Origin: Rhyacophila brunnea
Taxonomy: Eukaryota > Arthropoda > Insecta > Trichoptera > Rhyacophilidae
NCBI GenBank assembly: GCA_022495005.1
Contig: JAGYXB010000269.1
Coordinates: 248,001-312,000 of the forward strand
Direction: 5' to 3'
Length of the DNA: 64,000 nucleotides
Part shown: positions 24,301 through 36,400 of the stretch, in pieces
Position numbering within the stretch: the first letter of the stretch is position 1
How the letters are laid out: every line of letters starts with the position of its first letter
The notes under the pieces: model-generated
Databases searched by the model: none
The model's input: the letters and a program-made list of their open reading frames with translations, nothing else
What the model was told of the DNA's origin: nothing
Position numbers and translations under genes: made by a program

Positions 24301-27300
24301 CGTTTCTCTTCTACTACTAAATACACACTACTGTCATTGGGCTTCATGGCCTGTGTAGTGTTAAAATCAATATAATATATGTATACCTATATATTTTTTT
24401 TCCTATTGTTATTTGATTTAATAAAATGCAATTTTTTTGTAGTACTTATTCCACTTTTAATCAATAAATTAGGACCGGTTTCGTCCGCCTCAGAGGGACA
24501 TTTTCAACTGAATACATTTTTAAAAACAATATAATATATCAAACAAAATCCAAAGCGACAGAAATAATATAACAATATGTAGGTACATAAATTATCTGTC
24601 CAATAATACCTTCATAATAACAAATTAATTTAAAATTGTTTTCAGTGTTCAGTTTTTTCAGTGTTTCTTGTGCCTTGCTTTGCCACGCTTCAAAAATCTC
24701 CATGCTACCCCAACAAAACAAAACCCACGAACAATATTTCATAGTTAACTAACAAATTCTAGGAAGAAAATTATTATGATCCATGTGAGCTGCGAAGAGT
24801 TTTTATGTGAGATACTATTTAGGTCAATTTTAATCTTAAATCTCCACAGTTTGCGATATCAAAACGATTTCTTTTTTTCGGTAAAAAATCATTTACAGCG
24901 CTGATGCGCCGCATTCAATTAAATATTATGATGGGAATGGCAACAGTAATTTTCTCGGAAAGTCATGGTTGCAATATCAAAAAAATATTTTCGAAAATGC
25001 GTTTTTTAACAAAAAAAAAAAGGAGTACGTACCAAATATTAATGATTTGCACATTGCCCCCCAAAACATTCAAATTGCCCCATGTTGGGAAACACTGTTA
25101 TAGATAGAAGAAATTTAATATTTTTTTTATTTATTATGGTTTGATTTAGGCAGGGTTTAATTGAATTTTAAAAATTAACTAACACATTTCGTCCGACCAT
25201 GACCGATCCTAATATAATCATATGGGCCTCCACAGAGTAGAGGTTTATATTAACAGATTTTGTTTTTACGAGAAATGGATGTTAGTCACTTGCTCACCCT
25301 ATTAGGTCCATACTCTGACTCCAAACAATTGAAAATCAATGTGTATTTGCCAAACCGAGGATTCTAACTTGGAACCCACAACATTATACGATGACGCATT
25401 AGCAGCTCGACCATCGTGGGCATTTGTATTTACATAGTATCTTTGTTTCGTGTTATTGTCTGTCAACATTACAACATTGACAGGGTGCACTTTGCGCGGC
25501 CGGAGCCAAGACATAACGCATTTTTGTCAATCTTTCTCCCCATTCGCTGTGTTGGATCAGGCTATAATAGAAACGTTTCTATTTCACTCATGTCTTGATG
25601 AACAAATTCAAAGTAACATTTTCAATTGGGCCAGACAATTGGTGGGAGTCGTGGGTCTACTTGTGTAATTTGGATAATAGCGATGTGTTTTCTCCCAAAA
25701 CTAATAATCATAATGTTAAAAATTAATGTATAAGTAGTGTGGCCAGACATCCCATATTCGCTAGTTGCCTTGTGATGGTTCATTTGAGTCACTTAGTCGC
25801 TAAACCTGCTCTGGAGGTTTTTTTGAGTTTCGAGTAAATCACGATAAACTGTTTTGTGCATTTACGATGATTTTGATGCTAGTAGTAGTGATGTTTGTAT
25901 AGCGATTTAAACATATAATGAAAATCATGGTTTGAATCGCAAAGTCTGATTGGTCGGTTATGTAGAGCGGATTTAGTGACCTGTTATTTACCCAAGAGCG
26001 GATCCTATCGATATAGCACATACGTACGTTCAAAATTAATTTTATTGAAAAATCGCACAGTGCGGATTTGGCGACTAAGTGACTCATTTATTCACAATGT
26101 TTTCCAATTTATTGTTAATAATGATTACAGGGTTTATGGAGTGAGTATGTGAAAATTGATACAGAAACGATCGTCAATAGGACGATTGAAAAAAGTAATT
26201 CATCAGGACGTTTGGCATTTAGCACGCACGGTGAAGGTGTTACTTGCGGAAGACGTATAATTCAGCATGAAGGGCTAATCGTCAAAGGCGTAACCAGTAA
26301 GCCCGGAGACTGGCCGTGGCATGCCACTCTTTATAGATTGAAAAACACTAATTACCAACCAGAATATATTTGCGGAGGAACCCTATTGTCAAAAACTCGA
26401 GTAATAACAGGTATATTTATATTTGGGTGATGGTGATGTAGCACGTTAAAGTGTATTGTCAATACGACTAGTAGTAGTATCTCAAATTTCAAGTTCCGGC
26501 TATGAATTTTCAAATTATCACAAACCGCTTTGGTTTGACAAAATATGTGCTAGAAAATTACAGCAGAAACAAGCATAGTATAAATTTAATAATGTCTAAA
26601 GACTAATGACACTTATAATATACTATGTTTTATTATTGTGCGTATTTTATCGATTCCAAAACAACCTTATGGTCAATGTAAAACTGACTTCACCTTCATC
26701 GACGGTGGCCCAGTCCTCCCGTGGATTCACATCAATATTGAGCGGGATCTGCTCACTGTTTTTAATTATTGTTTCCTCTATATCAGCAGTTTCCAACTGG
26801 AGGTCACGACAGGTTATATTATTATGAAGGATCGCGACGCAGTGCATTTGTTATAATTATGAAAAAAAAAAATTTTATATCATAAATTATTATACTAATT
26901 ATTTTCGTTTTAAAATAAAATCACAAATATAATATTTACAATAAATAATGTTAACAAATAGGTACCATATTTATTGAGAAATTTGAGCTTGTCAGTAAAT
27001 CAAAACAAATTTGGATTGTCGATAATAAATGATTTTTGTCTATTTTTCTGTGTTTTGTTCTAGTGACAGTTATTGTAAAAAAACCTTATTCGCATAAATA
27101 GAAAGATTCAATTCACTATTACATTGGCTTGTACCTTTAATTTTTTTTTCATGTTATGTAGATACATAATTATTCACTTTTTATAGGAAATATTTACCAA
27201 GGCTGCCCAGTTTTGAAATAATATGATAGTATATTATTAAATATTTTTTTGCTCAATGATGTCATATCATTTTTTTATAATTTCCCAAGTGCGTAAGGTC

Positions 27301-30300
27301 AAAATGTATTAAGTGGAATGGGGGGTCGCAATATAAGGTTTCTTTTGAAATGGGTTGAAATACCAAGACGGTCGGGAACCACTACTTGTCCATCGCTGCA
27401 GCTTTGTCCTAAAATATATCTGACTATTGCTTCGTAAATAGAATTAGGTAGCTCTAGAGCATAGGTGGCCAACCCCAGGCCCGCAGGCCGCATGCGGCCC
27501 GCTGGGTGTCAACTTGTGGCCCGTGGAGCAGTGAGAAAATAAAAATAATATCAAATGCTGCCGCTAGATGTGCTAATTTCGCAAATTGAGATTCGATTTT
27601 CGCTCAAGATTTTAAAAAGCACCGTGTACTTTTTGCTGAATTTGCAAGGCCATCCTCCGTAGACGTGAATTTATTACCGGGAAATTTACAAATGGAACAT
27701 TGTGAAATATGTTGCGATGAATAGTTAAAGGAGAAATTCCATCAGGTTGGTTTAGAAGAGTTTTACAAAACATATTTGGACAAGGAGAAATATCCTGCAT
27801 TTTACAAACATGCTCTAATGATGAATTCGCTATTTGAAAACACTTACACGTGTGAACAGCTTTTTAGTCGGATGAAGGATATCAAATCCCGAGTGAGAAC
27901 ACGAATCACTGATGTGCATTTGGAAAACTGTTTGTGTGTAGGAACAACCTCACTCGATATCGATATTGATGCACTTAGTTCTGCCAAACATAATCAAACT
28001 TCTCACAAAAATTAATTATTTTTATATTATTTTGTTTATTTTTTTATTATTTAAAAAAAGTCTAATCTAATAAATATGTTTGATTCTCATTTTTGTTTTA
28101 TTTTATTACCTAATATATATATTTCTTTTTTGTTTTGTATAATAAAAAAATCGGTTGTGCGGCCCGGTACGAAATCTCATTTTTAGAATCTGGCCCGGCT
28201 GCTGAAAAGGTTGGCGACCCATGCTCTAGAGAATGGCAAACTACGGCCTGCCAAGTATTTCTGTGGGCCTCGTGAGCTTAAAGATTTTGCTCGAAAAATG
28301 TTGGGTACTTTTGGATCAACATAATATGTGAAGAAACATTTCAATTATGAATATCAATAAAAACTATTTACAATCAAGCATCACCGATGAACATTTACAA
28401 GCTGTTTTAACAACCATAACAAAATAATTAACAGGTGAAATTAAAAATCTTCTCATTAAATTGTTGGCTATTAGAGAAACATTTATTTTTTATGTTGAAA
28501 TTTCTTTTTCATGATAGTAATTATTAATAATGTCTAAAAATAGTATTTTACTTGAGGCCCGCTGTTAATTTAAGGCCTTATTTAAACCAAGCGAGCGAAT
28601 ATTCGTTCTTTCCCCACTCCAGCGAAATTCTACCGACGTAAATGCTTTTTGGCTAGGAGTGGGGGAAGAATGAACAATCGCTCTCTTGGTCCAAATGCAC
28701 CTTTATATTCCTAATGTGGCCCTTCGTCCAAAAAGTTTGTCCAGGCCTGCTCTAGTGATATATGAGTATGCTGACAAAATACTGTATATAATAAAACTCA
28801 TCAAGTGCAATTTTATTGTTTATTATTGCACCATGAGTTTTACCCCTGATATGACAATAAATTATTCATTGTAGGTAAGGAGTGGTTCAAAACTCACATA
28901 AAATAATCCACAACTATTTATTGCTGACTTAATATAAGTGTAATAAAAAATAGCCAATAGATTATAATAATTCAAAACCAGCAAAAAAACATAAACCATC
29001 TCCTTCACACCGAACAAACTCAATTCTTTTGCTGGCGAATCTAATCGTTACCCAAATTATACAGAACAATATTATTAGACCTTTACATTATCAATAAACT
29101 TTAGCTGGACACTGCGTTGTTGAAAATGGAGCAGTTCTATTGGCGCAAAGGATGCTAGCTTCATTTGGAAAAACCAATTTTCACGGAGACGATATTGGTA
29201 TTCAAGAAAAAAACGTATGTATAATGTTATATATTGTAAACGAATGACTTTAAGTCAATTGAATTTAATAAAAGCAGCCAGCAGACGGTCGAGTGGGATT
29301 TCTTAAATATTATTGCCAGATCTAGTGTTTGCCATTCATTTTAGACATGTTATAGATAGAAGAACATTTTTTATCTATTATGGTTTGGTGGGTTTAACTG
29401 AGTTTTAAAAACTAACCAACACCATCTGCAGTCTGTTCCTTAGTTCAATGAAATCAAATAAGTATAACTGACAAAGTTAAATGTGTACTGTATGTTGGAT
29501 CTCTGCAGCCCACCTCCATTCTTCACCACTGTTATTTTAACATACTTTTAGCTAGAAAATTGGATAGTCAAATCAATATTCGAAATATTATAAAATAATC
29601 TTAATCGTTTAAAAATATTAAAATTATTATATTAATATACTTAGGTAGGTACTTACTTATTTTTATTTCGCTATAACCTTCATAGGTGTTTTGAAAACAT
29701 CATCGACCAATAATTAATATTGATTTAAAACATTAACCAGATTAGTCATAGGTGATTAGTTTTCCCTGTACCTAAAGCTTTTTTATGAAATCATCAAAAT
29801 TTAATCTCTTTTCCTTAGGTTTTCCAGATATTAGTACATTGGCAATTTGAGCGGGTGAATCTCACAAATGACTTGGCAATTCTAATTCTCGCTACTGAAG
29901 TCACTTTCACCGATTACGTACAACCGATATGCTTGTGGGATGCGACAGATGCTGACCGAGGAAGTATATTTTGGAAAATTGGATATGTAAGATAAACCTT
30001 TTTTTCAACCTGATAAATTTGCTTGCTAAATTATTGTTATAAGAAATTGGGTATACATAAAATATTTTTAATAACTTATTCCGGTAAAAAGTTATTTTAT
30101 TCTCCTAAATTATTATGTATTAATATTTATTTTTATAAAAGTAATACAACTGATTTCAGTCCACCATTGATTTGTACTTGAATAACTTGTAGGAAATTAT
30201 GAATATTGATTTCCAATTCTGACATTCAGTTACATCACAAGTCCAAATAGTGGGATAACAACAAGGAGAGCTTGTTTTGTTTTGTATCTTCAAATTGGAG

Positions 30301-31289
30301 CCTTTCATAATCAGTCAATCTACTAGTCTACTGAATAAATATGATTTTATTACGTTACAAAATATGTGTTACATCCACAGGTTGTAGGATGGGGGGCTAC
30401 AGAAGATAGTAAATTCTCTTTAATGTTAAGACATGCCACCATGTTAGTCCAATCGGATTTGCGGTGCATCCATGCCAATCCTGGATTCTATTCCAGATTT
30501 CTCTCTGATACTACATTCTGCGCTGGTTTTGGGAACGGTAAGTAACTACCTAATTAGATAACAAACTAACTACTGTGACCATGCCCATGATGATCAGGAC
30601 GGATATCACAGTTTATACTTATAGGGTGAGATACGTAGAAGGAAAGAACTATGCATCGCCGTTGAAGTAGGTACCTAACATTGACAAAGTCAGAGAAACA
30701 ACAACCACACCATTTATGAAAAGATATGATAAATCTTTATCCTATCCTATCTTATCTTATCTTATCTTATCTTACATAGTCTACTTCAGATTACTTTTCC
30801 GTAATGTTTTTTCATTATACAATAATAGAATGCACTCATGTTTTACGATGAGATGCTAATAATTTTAATGTATTAATATTTCAGTCACTAATGCCATCTT
30901 GTAAAAATCTTTACCATCAAAATCAGTAATGACTGAAATATAGCATGTTGCTCCATTTTGTTTGATATTTTATATTATTTATAACAAATAACAATATTAA
31001 TTCTTTGATTGCCAACCATCGGTTGACTTTAATCAATCAACATGTCACGATATTATTGTCGTAGATTATTTTATTACTTTTGTGATCAGGTACAAGCGTC
31101 TGCAGCGGTGACAGCGGAGGTGGGATATATTTCTTCAACAAAGATGGTGATGGGCAAGAGACATGGTTCATTCGAGGAATTGTCTCTCTGGGTGTGGCCA
31201 AGACGGATGAAGCCGTCTGTGACCCCCATTTTTACACCATCTTCACTGATGTCGCCCAATACTTTGATGTAATTAAAGACAGTTTATGA
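21387..31289 (+). CDS. Gd-like serine protease, copy 3 (complete, 7 exons, 453 aa)
   Basis: Exons: 21387-21659, 22874-23047, 26131-26410, 29105-29214, 29819-29986, 30381-30537, 31090-31289; phases are identical to copy 2 and the frame ends in TGA. A signal peptide ends near MCQ at residue 24. The Gd-type N-terminal domain keeps YDYPCIGV and the PIPNVLSVTINGKELC end. The activation region reads HEGL then IVKGV. The triad is His245 (TAGHC), Asp297 (NDLAILIL) and Ser396 (GDSGGG). The last exon is the most changed: it begins GTSVCSGDSGGG, so position 189 is Ser390 rather than the Asn of copies 1 and 2. The Gly226 equivalent is His. Two short deletions relative to copy 2 lie in exons 2 and 3. Intron 5 is only 394 bases and is probably closest to the ancestral size. 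It most likely arose by tandem duplication; TE content of matching introns differs, so insertions came later. Confidence 0.9.
23254..23640 (-). mobile_element. LINE 3' fragment with adjacent tRNA-like stretch
   Basis: In copy 3 intron 2. Minus-strand codons resemble the last part of an RTE-like ORF (KRVTLRTLSAQ, HGRPSLSLQRC, WREAQELVMDRGKWRELLLALCP). The plus strand at about 23258-23320 has a tRNA-like B box (GAGTTCGATTCTC), so a SINE head may be joined to it. Confidence 0.55.
24904..25097 (+). mobile_element. hAT (ZBED-like) transposase remnant
   Basis: Plus-strand codons IKKIFSKMRFLTKKKRSTYQI recall the SKM..LKTKKRN motif of the hAT C-terminal dimerisation region. The stretch ends CCCCATGTTGGGAAACACTG, a typical hAT right terminus. 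No left end found. In copy 3 intron 2. Confidence 0.45.
25194..25422 (-). mobile_element. tRNA-derived SINE S3 (protease copy 3 intron 2)
   Basis: Reverse-oriented relative of S1. GCCCACGATGGTCGAGCTGC marks the A box at the right end; GGATCGGTCATGG marks the 3' end at the left. Diverged from S1 and S2. Confidence 0.7.
26783..27387. mobile_element. possible hAT-like element, ends only
   Basis: AGTTTCCAACTGGAGGTCAC at the left and GGTCGGGAACCACTA at the right are opposed versions of the common hAT terminus. I could not find a matching 8-bp target duplication. In copy 3 intron 3. Confidence 0.3.
27460..28223 (+). mobile_element. hAT element with 8-bp TSD CTCTAGAG (764 bp)
   Basis: Ends CATAGGTGGCCAACC and, in reverse, CATGGGTCGCCAACC. 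An exact CTCTAGAG flanks both sides (27452-27459, 28224-28231). The interior keeps the transposase C-terminus: YTCEQLFSRMKDIKSRVRTR followed by ITDVHLENCL at about 27839-27937. The rest is deleted. In copy 3 intron 3. Confidence 0.85.
27665..28015 (+). pseudogene. hAT transposase C-terminal remnant
   Basis: A frame from about 27665 (VNLLPGNLQMEHCEICCDE) is broken by a stop, then LKEKFHQVGLEEFYKTYLDK runs into the dimerisation motif and ends at TAA 28013-28015. Resembles GTF2I-repeat/ZBED-type hAT transposases common in insect genomes. Confidence 0.7.
28232..28760. mobile_element. possible second hAT-like MITE hosting the previous one
   Basis: GGCAAACTACGGCCTGCC just right of the previous element and, at 28721-28752 in reverse, CTGGACAAACTTTTTGGACG are hAT-like GC-rich ends around an AT-rich core. 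No clear target duplication; the left end may precede 27452, with the 764-bp element nested in it. Confidence 0.35.
30737..30775 (+). repeat. microsatellite (CTTAT)n
   Basis: TATCC/TATCT pentamers, about 7 units, in protease copy 3 intron 6. Confidence 0.8.
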
Positions 31290-31317
31290 GAGGAGATTGA
31301 ATTTTATCCAAATTTTT

Positions 31318-31323
31318 AATAAA
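31318..31323 (+). promoter_or_regulatory. poly(A) signal of protease copy 3
   Basis: AATAAA lies 29 bases after the TGA stop at 31287-31289. Confidence 0.6.
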
Positions 31324-31630
31324 ACAAAATGAATTAATGATATCATAGTATTCCATTATGCATTATAAGTACACAATGATAATATATAATCAGCCACATT
31401 AGAATTGTCAATGAATTAAACCACTTGCTAGAAATGGAAAAAAAATAAAAAAATTTTCAGTAACTCTGTTTATTTTTTGGTTACTGCATTTATTTATTTA
31501 GTAGGTATAACTCATTGCAATTGACTGTAAATTCAAATTATTCAAAAGGGAACACAAACTAATAAAGCGAGTCAGTCAAAATATTAAAGTTTTTTAATAC
31601 CATAATAATACAGATTGTAATCATATCATT

Positions 31631-32055
31631 CTTCGCACATACAAAATCGTCTTGTCTATGACACAGCCTTAAATCAAACCTCGTAGGAATTTTGTAACTG
31701 TCCCCCGCACACATAGGCTATGCGACAGTGACGGTTGCATGCAACCTCTAGAAACATCAATAATTCAAACTGGTAAGAATAGGAGATTTATGGCGACTGG
31801 CAAGATTGACAGTAGGATTAGAAATGTGTAACCGCAAGACCCGAGGATATGCGACATGCGGTCCATGTCAAGTGAAATTTGTTGCTTATGACACCAGCTG
31901 TTTTTTTTCAAACTAAAATGTCACATTCAAGCAGTGTAAGGAGTTACATTAAGTTACATGACAGTTATTGTGTTTTGTGAATACCAACAAAAAAAATCAC
32001 AGACATATTCGACGTGTTGCAGTCGAGACAAGTTTAGATGTGAGACCTGACAAAC
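31631..32055. repeat. dispersed repeat, family A copy 1
   Basis: Shares with 36141-36448 the ends TCGCACATACAAAATCGTC and GTTGCAGTCGAGAC and several inner segments (ATGCGACATG, CCATGTC). A third, partial right end is near 49655-49690. Likely a MITE family; lies between protease copy 3 and Kintoun. Confidence 0.5.
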
Positions 32056-33473
32056 GTTCAAATATTTTTGACTCAGTAGTGGGATATATGTAAAGGGGAA
32101 ATTAAAAAAAGTGTAATAAACATATCTATTTATTGAAAATTGATAGGAATCAGATGTGTCTACACATTCAAATGTTACAAAATATTATGCTAAAAAATGT
32201 GCAACATTGCAACATTGCAGTATTTATTTATCACTTCAGGAAATGTTCACTAACATATTTTACATGCTTTGACTAAATCACATGTAAAAATCAATTCTAA
32301 ATCATTAACTAGCACATACTAAACAAATTTTGAACACAATGATTATTTAGAACCAAAATCTGTTATTATATCATGATTATTCACGGAATAATGCAAAAAG
32401 GTGTAAATAATCCCTAAATCAACTATTCAAAATTTGTATAAGAAAAAATATATTGATTACGTATTAAATTGATTTGGTAAGATGTAAAAGCATCACTAAT
32501 AAATTCAATATGTTGAGAAGATTGCTGTCAATTGACAGACAACAGTGGAATCGACATACAGTACCATCAGGGATAATTAATATAATGTGAAAATCAATTT
32601 GAAGTTAGTTTCTGAATACTTTACTTAAGGTTTCTTAAAATTACTACAACACTTAAAATAATCGCTATTTAGATTTATTATTCCCTTTAACAACACAATA
32701 CTTTAATATTATTAGGTACATTGTACGTTAAAAAATTTAATACAAATTTTAAAATTTTGTATAATTGTACTCAGACATGAAATGCAAAAGTTTGGATTAT
32801 AAAAATGAACACATTAATTTATTAAAATTTAACAACTTTTAATCTAATCGTAGCAACATTATTTCTGTGCCAATAATAAGTTAATTGATTATAATTAAAC
32901 TATTTTGTAAGCGAATTACGTTTCTGGTCATTTTAAGCGGGGTCCAACAATCTAAGGTGTTGATAAAGCTTCATATTATATTGTGATAACATAAAATAGG
33001 AGGGTGCAATATTTCCAAGCCGTGTAGAAGAAAAAAAATCAAGATTGATTGCGACAACAGTGTAAAATCTGCTGAAATTCAATGCAAAAAATATTCCATG
33101 GAGCCAATTTAAAATATACGCAGACAAAATTTTGTCATAAAGCGACATTGTACCATATTCAATTGATTTTAACTGGTATAAAAGATTTAAAAGCAATATT
33201 CCAGCCCCAATTAATAAAATAAAGTACTACAATAAATGAAAATGTAATGCAATAAATTATCTTACCTATAAATAAATCCCTGCCCACAAAATACCATAGG
33301 GTAATTATCAATGAAAGAATATCAATAATACAAGAGTGAATCATTAATGATTATGAAACATAGATATACCTTCGTTTCAATAGTTAGTTATGTATTATAT
33401 GTATCAAAGTAATGAAAAGTGATGGTGAATATTATATTGAAAGAAAAATACTGACACGTAAATGTGAGATGAT

Positions 33474-36400
33474 TCACATGTCTAAATCAAATATAAGATC
33501 GTTTTTGAAGTTCACTTCTTGATATTTTCCTTTGAGTGCGTTTTTATGAGTGAAGGAGGGGATGTTGCGGACCTTCTGGTGCGCTTTCCGAGCCGCTTTG
33601 AAGGCCGAGTCATCTTTGTCCGTTTCTCCATCGTCAATGTCACTGTCCTTGCGATGCTTTTCACTGTTTCCGTTGCAGTCGCTGCTATCACTCTTCATGA
33701 ACACCTGGAAGATTGCAGTCAATTTTTTTATATTCTCACCTTCATTTCAAACACCTATATTATATTTTTTACTGTCTTTTTCTACTCTGTATATTTTCCA
33801 GGTCACTACATAATACAGGTACCCCCCCACTACCCCCCCACATTGATCGCAGGGGATACGTTTCGGACAAGATTACGATAAACGAAATTATGTGACATAA
33901 CTTTATTATAATAATTATGTAAGTAGGTGAATGAGAAAGATCTTGAGAAATATTTATATGGGTGATATGGGTGTGTTCCTGGCTATTCTTGGCTTGTGGC
34001 ACATGTTGAAATAAGTGCAGGGCAAAGAATATTATTAAAAATCTATTGCTATATAACGAATTCGCACTTGCAGGTGTCGCGATGGACAAAGGTTACCTCC
34101 ACAGTGCACTACATGTCATTCATGTTGTAATTGGGAACTGATACAGAATAAAACCATATCTACCACAATATTTCATCGCAACCGACAGATCTACCGATTT
34201 CAGGTTGTAAAAGAAAACATTAGACACAATATTGAAACACTGTGCACAATGAGAACACAAAAAAGGCAGGGAGGGGTCTACGGTGTCTTGTCCACCTAAA
34301 TTCACCTCATGTAAGAGGAATATATTAATATCGGAAGCGACTCGGTTCTCTGCTATTGCGTTCTAAATTAACATTACAAATGGCAGGTCAGTTTTCCACC
34401 TCGGGAGAATAAACTATTGATGCTTTCGATTTCTTAGATAGTCATCAGGGTCACATAGAACATTAGCAAAAATGAAAGAGTTCTTATTTACACCATAAGG
34501 AGGGCAATAACCATTTTTAATGAAATCGCTTCGGATATTGATATATTCCACTTACGTGAGGGTGAATTTGGGTGGACGTTGTTTTATAAGTTTTTAAGAT
34601 AGGGTCTTTCAAAGTTCACTCTGTGTGCTTCCATCTACTTTTTTATTTTTGTTATTTTATTTTATTTCTTTTTTATTTTATTTCTTATTGTATTATTAAC
34701 TCACATTTTTCTGTATTTTTATTTTAAAAATTATTAACACTTATTTTATGTCATGTCGTGAACGCTTTAAATTTATAATTTGTTATGTTTATTATATGTA
34801 AAATAAATACATTTGAATTTGAAACACCACACACAAGTCGGAAAAAATACATAACCAAATACAGATCTCCGCTAATAATATAATTTATTAATTTACCAAA
34901 TAGCCGATTTTAAAATTATCTGACACAAGAAAAGTACAATTTTTTTTTACCTCATCATGAAGAGCTTCCGTTGAGTCCTCATCTTCGGGATCGCCTTCGC
35001 TGGCCCTCCTCTCCTGCGCCCTTTTCTTGTTCCGCTTTTTCCGTTGGTTCTTTGATTTCTGTCCCAAAATACTGCTGTTGGATCTGTAAGCGATAAATGC
35101 ATTATTACAATTTTTAATGTATGTAGATTTTATTTATGCTACTTATATAGCAAACTATAAAATATTGAATCATAAAAAGGTAAGTAAGCATATTTTTACG
35201 ACCAATAATGTCACATTAAATGTAAGCCTTATCAGTAGGTAAACTACTATCACAACCTACTATCTGCTTTTCATTCACACATACATTCAAATATACATTT
35301 TATAATTTATTTTGGAAGTAAACAAAGTGTGATGAAATTTAAAAAAAATCATAATAACCACATAGTAGGAAGTAAGAAGTGTATCATTTTGCTATAAGGC
35401 CAAGTTTAATTTTCTCTATATAAAAATAATAAAAGGAAGATAGGTAAGTATGTTATATTAGGTAATTACATAATATATGATAATTTGATAATACATATTG
35501 CATTAAATGAGCTGGAATTTAAAAAGTGCTTGTATTTCATTTGCCTATATTAGGAATAACATAATAATAATAAAAACAATTACAAAGAATTGGAAACTGG
35601 CCCATTTGAAACTGAGCTTTGTGACCTACTTGCATTGATAGATATATTTACTTTTGACTACTAGGTACTTATTCACTTTGTCTCTATTAAAATTAATTTG
35701 TTATTTGAGGCGTCTATTATCAAAAACTGACAAGTCCACATTTGGTCAAAATCTAAACATAGAGTAGATTTTCTATATGTAATTTCACACAGTATAGGTA
35801 TTACTACTCTGTGGAGGCCCATATGATCCTATTAGGATGGAACATGGTCAGAAAAAAAACTCGCAAAGCGTTCGAAAACTTCATGCTTTGGGAAATAAAT
35901 AAATTACAAAGATACGAACAAATACATTGACATAATTGATGTACAATTGCATTTTGCTTATAGTTATTGCAATTAAGGGTATATCTGCAAATAAAGCCAG
36001 GCATATTGGTAGAGAATAAAATATAATGGAAAAAAGAAACTAAAGTTAAAAGCAATTATTTAAACTTGAAACACAAAAATGTTGAAAGTAGAATTATCAG
36101 TATTTGGAAATAGATGTTTCATTTCCGGTGTGATTATAAGCCTGGTCGCACATACAAAATCGTCTCTGCGACATGGCCGGCAACTGTATTCCGCCGACAC
36201 AGACATGACAGTGACGTCAAGCGGCTAGTTGAAACAAATGACTGACTGAGAAGAGCAGCATCTGCACATGCAACATTTTGCTACACTACATGCAGCCCAT
36301 GTCGAGCGAAATTCGTTACATGCGCCGAGCATATGATTTTTTTATCAAAAATTTTATACCGATGCTGTGCGGCAGACAAAAATGACAACAAAATCACACC

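Larger units (their letters stand above)
31290..33473. other. spacer between protease copy 3 and Kintoun
   Basis: The two genes converge here. Apart from dispersed repeat 31631-32055 I see only AT-rich non-coding sequence, no open frame with family similarity. Confidence 0.5.

Noticed and set aside
25416..25668. Small open frames next to SINE S3
   Set aside because: Overlapping frames in an intron without similarity to any family I recognise.
26606..26856. Coding exon on either strand
   Set aside because: Three overlapping frames of similar length, none with family similarity; adjacent to a hAT-like end, so likely transposon debris.
33519..33881. Plus-strand open frame of 120 codons
   Set aside because: Antisense to the last Kintoun exon, whose minus-strand reading fits the gene.
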